From NCBI GenBank assembly GCA_036003045.1, contig DASYSS010000027.1:1-64000 (forward strand): 64,000 nucleotides of DNA. The letters run 5' to 3'. Shown here in pieces: positions 63,312 to 64,000 of the stretch. The position numbers and the translations under genes are program-made. The stretch comes from Gemmatimonadaceae bacterium. GTDB lineage: Bacteria > Gemmatimonadota > Gemmatimonadetes > Gemmatimonadales > Gemmatimonadaceae. The notes beneath the pieces were generated by a model that did no database searches, was not told where the DNA came from, and was given only the letters and a program-made list of their open reading frames with translations. Every line of letters starts with the position of its first letter. Within the stretch, counting starts at the first letter, position 1.

Positions 63312-63348
63312 AGGCTCGATCGTTTGAGACGCGGTCGAGCCTCTTTTT
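63312..63348 (+). terminator. Intrinsic terminator after the peroxiredoxin gene
   Basis: AGGCTCGA (63312-63319) pairs with TCGAGCCT (63335-63342), with a longer imperfect extension (TCG/CGG) in the loop, and CTTTTTC follows. It begins six bases after the peroxiredoxin stop codon. Confidence 0.85.
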
Positions 63349-63467
63349 CGAGGGTCGCCGCGGGGTAGTGAATCAAGTTTTCGACGTGCGTTGCGCGTCG
63401 GATGGGTGCGCGTCTAACCAGTGCGATCGGTCATCTTGTCCCTGCATCCCGAGACCGCTGCGACGCT

Positions 63468-64000
63468 GTGTCCCCATCGTCATCCTCTCCGACTCCGAGT
63501 TCGTCGGCTCCCAGTGCGCGTTCGCGCGCCAAGCGCCGACTCTCAGTTCCTGTTCCCCGCACACTTACCGCCCTCGCCGAAATCGCGACCGCCATCGCGA
63601 CCGGCGATAGCGTCGGCGCGGTAGTCCCGGGGGTCTTGTCGTCCGTCGCGACGCAACTCGACGGCACCCACGCGACGCTTTGGCTGCGAGGACTCGATGG
63701 GCTTCGCCGCGCGTGGTCGGTCGCGCAGGATCCGACGACCGCCGAGGCCGTCGCGGAACAGCTCGAGCGCGGGGGCGAGCACGCCGACGACGGCTTCGTC
63801 TCAGCGCGCCTCATCGCCGGACGGCAGGAGCTCGGAGCGCTCACGGTGCGGCCCGGGCGCGAGCTCTCGGGCGAAGACGCGATCTTCGTTTCGGCGATAG
63901 CGGACCTTCTCGCACCGGCCCTTCGCGACGCGGAGTACGCGCACCGACTGGAGTCGGAGGTCGCGGCCCGCACGCGCGAGATCGAGGACCAACGCCGGTT
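63468..64000 (+). CDS. GAF-domain sensor protein, N-terminal part (probable histidine kinase)
   Basis: The frame is open from ATG 63402 to the window edge and the gene continues beyond it. From GTG 63468 it reads a Ser/Pro/Arg-rich tail of about 30 residues and then a GAF-like domain (ALAEIATAIATGDSVGAVVP, THATLWLRGLDGLRRAW, ARLIAGRQELGALTVR). A coiled-coil (AYAHRLESEVAARTREIEDQ) follows that usually links GAF to a His kinase or PAS domain. The start is uncertain, since neither candidate has a clear ribosome site. The catalytic part is outside the window. Confidence 0.65.
   Translation, partial: MSPSSSSPTPSSSAPSARSRAKRRLSVPVPRTLTALAEIATAIATGDSVGAVVPGVLSSVATQLDGTHATLWLRGLDGLRRAWSVAQDPTTAEAVAEQLERGGEHADDGFVSARLIAGRQELGALTVRPGRELSGEDAIFVSAIADLLAPALRDAEYAHRLESEVAARTREIEDQRR

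Overview
The window is a GC-rich, densely coded bacterial chromosome segment with no phage, transposase, plasmid or CRISPR signature. Several traits fit a Gemmatimonadota (Gemmatimonas-like) soil or freshwater aerobe: an alternative complex III operon, a fused alpha/beta E1 dehydrogenase, many secreted hydrolases carrying an AQGRGGRGG stretch directly after the signal peptide, and frequent four-base start/stop overlaps with GTG or TTG starts. The taxon is an inference from gene content, not a marker-gene result.

Left part (1-14.5 kb): aromatic amino acid and phenylacetate breakdown. The tail of a 4-hydroxyphenylpyruvate dioxygenase gene is followed by a strongly structured spacer and homogentisate dioxygenase (hmgA). 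After a crotonase-fold gene and a small outer-membrane-type protein on the minus strand come paaA-B-C-D (ring-epoxidising oxygenase) and, beyond a minus-strand fused E1 dehydrogenase gene, paaG-H-I-J-Z, packed with 1-4 base overlaps. Together they would turn phenylacetyl-CoA into acetyl-CoA and succinyl-CoA precursors. The reductase paaE, the ligase paaK and a PaaX/PaaR-type regulator are not in the window.

Middle part (14.5-38.9 kb): a hybrid histidine kinase, a secreted M20 amidohydrolase, thrB-thrC, an amino acid permease, two secreted amidohydrolases, an MBL-fold/double-rhodanese sulfur protein, an S9 peptidase, an ABC exporter pair, pdxH, arginine decarboxylase speA, three tandem paralogous lipoproteins of unknown function (two behind -24/-12-like promoter elements), superoxide dismutase and DedA.

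A possible glycan/peptide scavenging island (39.0-51.8 kb): a GH38 mannosidase, two Dpp-type permeases without ATPases, their binding protein, a heparinase II/III-like enzyme with a CBM9-like tail, an RNA 2'-O-methyltransferase, a class III aminotransferase with an acidic N-terminal extension, and two overlapping amidohydrolase-2 genes of which the second has lost its metal ligands.

Right part (51.8-64 kb): the six-gene actABCDEF operon for alternative complex III, the quinol:cytochrome c/oxidase oxidoreductase. Its promoter region carries a perfect TTGTGAA-N4-TTCACAA operator (Rex-like, also CRP-like), and a strong intrinsic terminator closes it. Then follow thioredoxin, tRNA-Ala(TGC), a small zinc-ribbon protein, a secreted Pro-rich protein with a WGxxGxxG-like C-terminal sorting tail, a small membrane protein, a lipoprotein FKBP isomerase, a peroxiredoxin, and the start of a GAF-type sensor protein cut by the window edge.

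All product names rest on recognising family motifs by eye; no database search was run.
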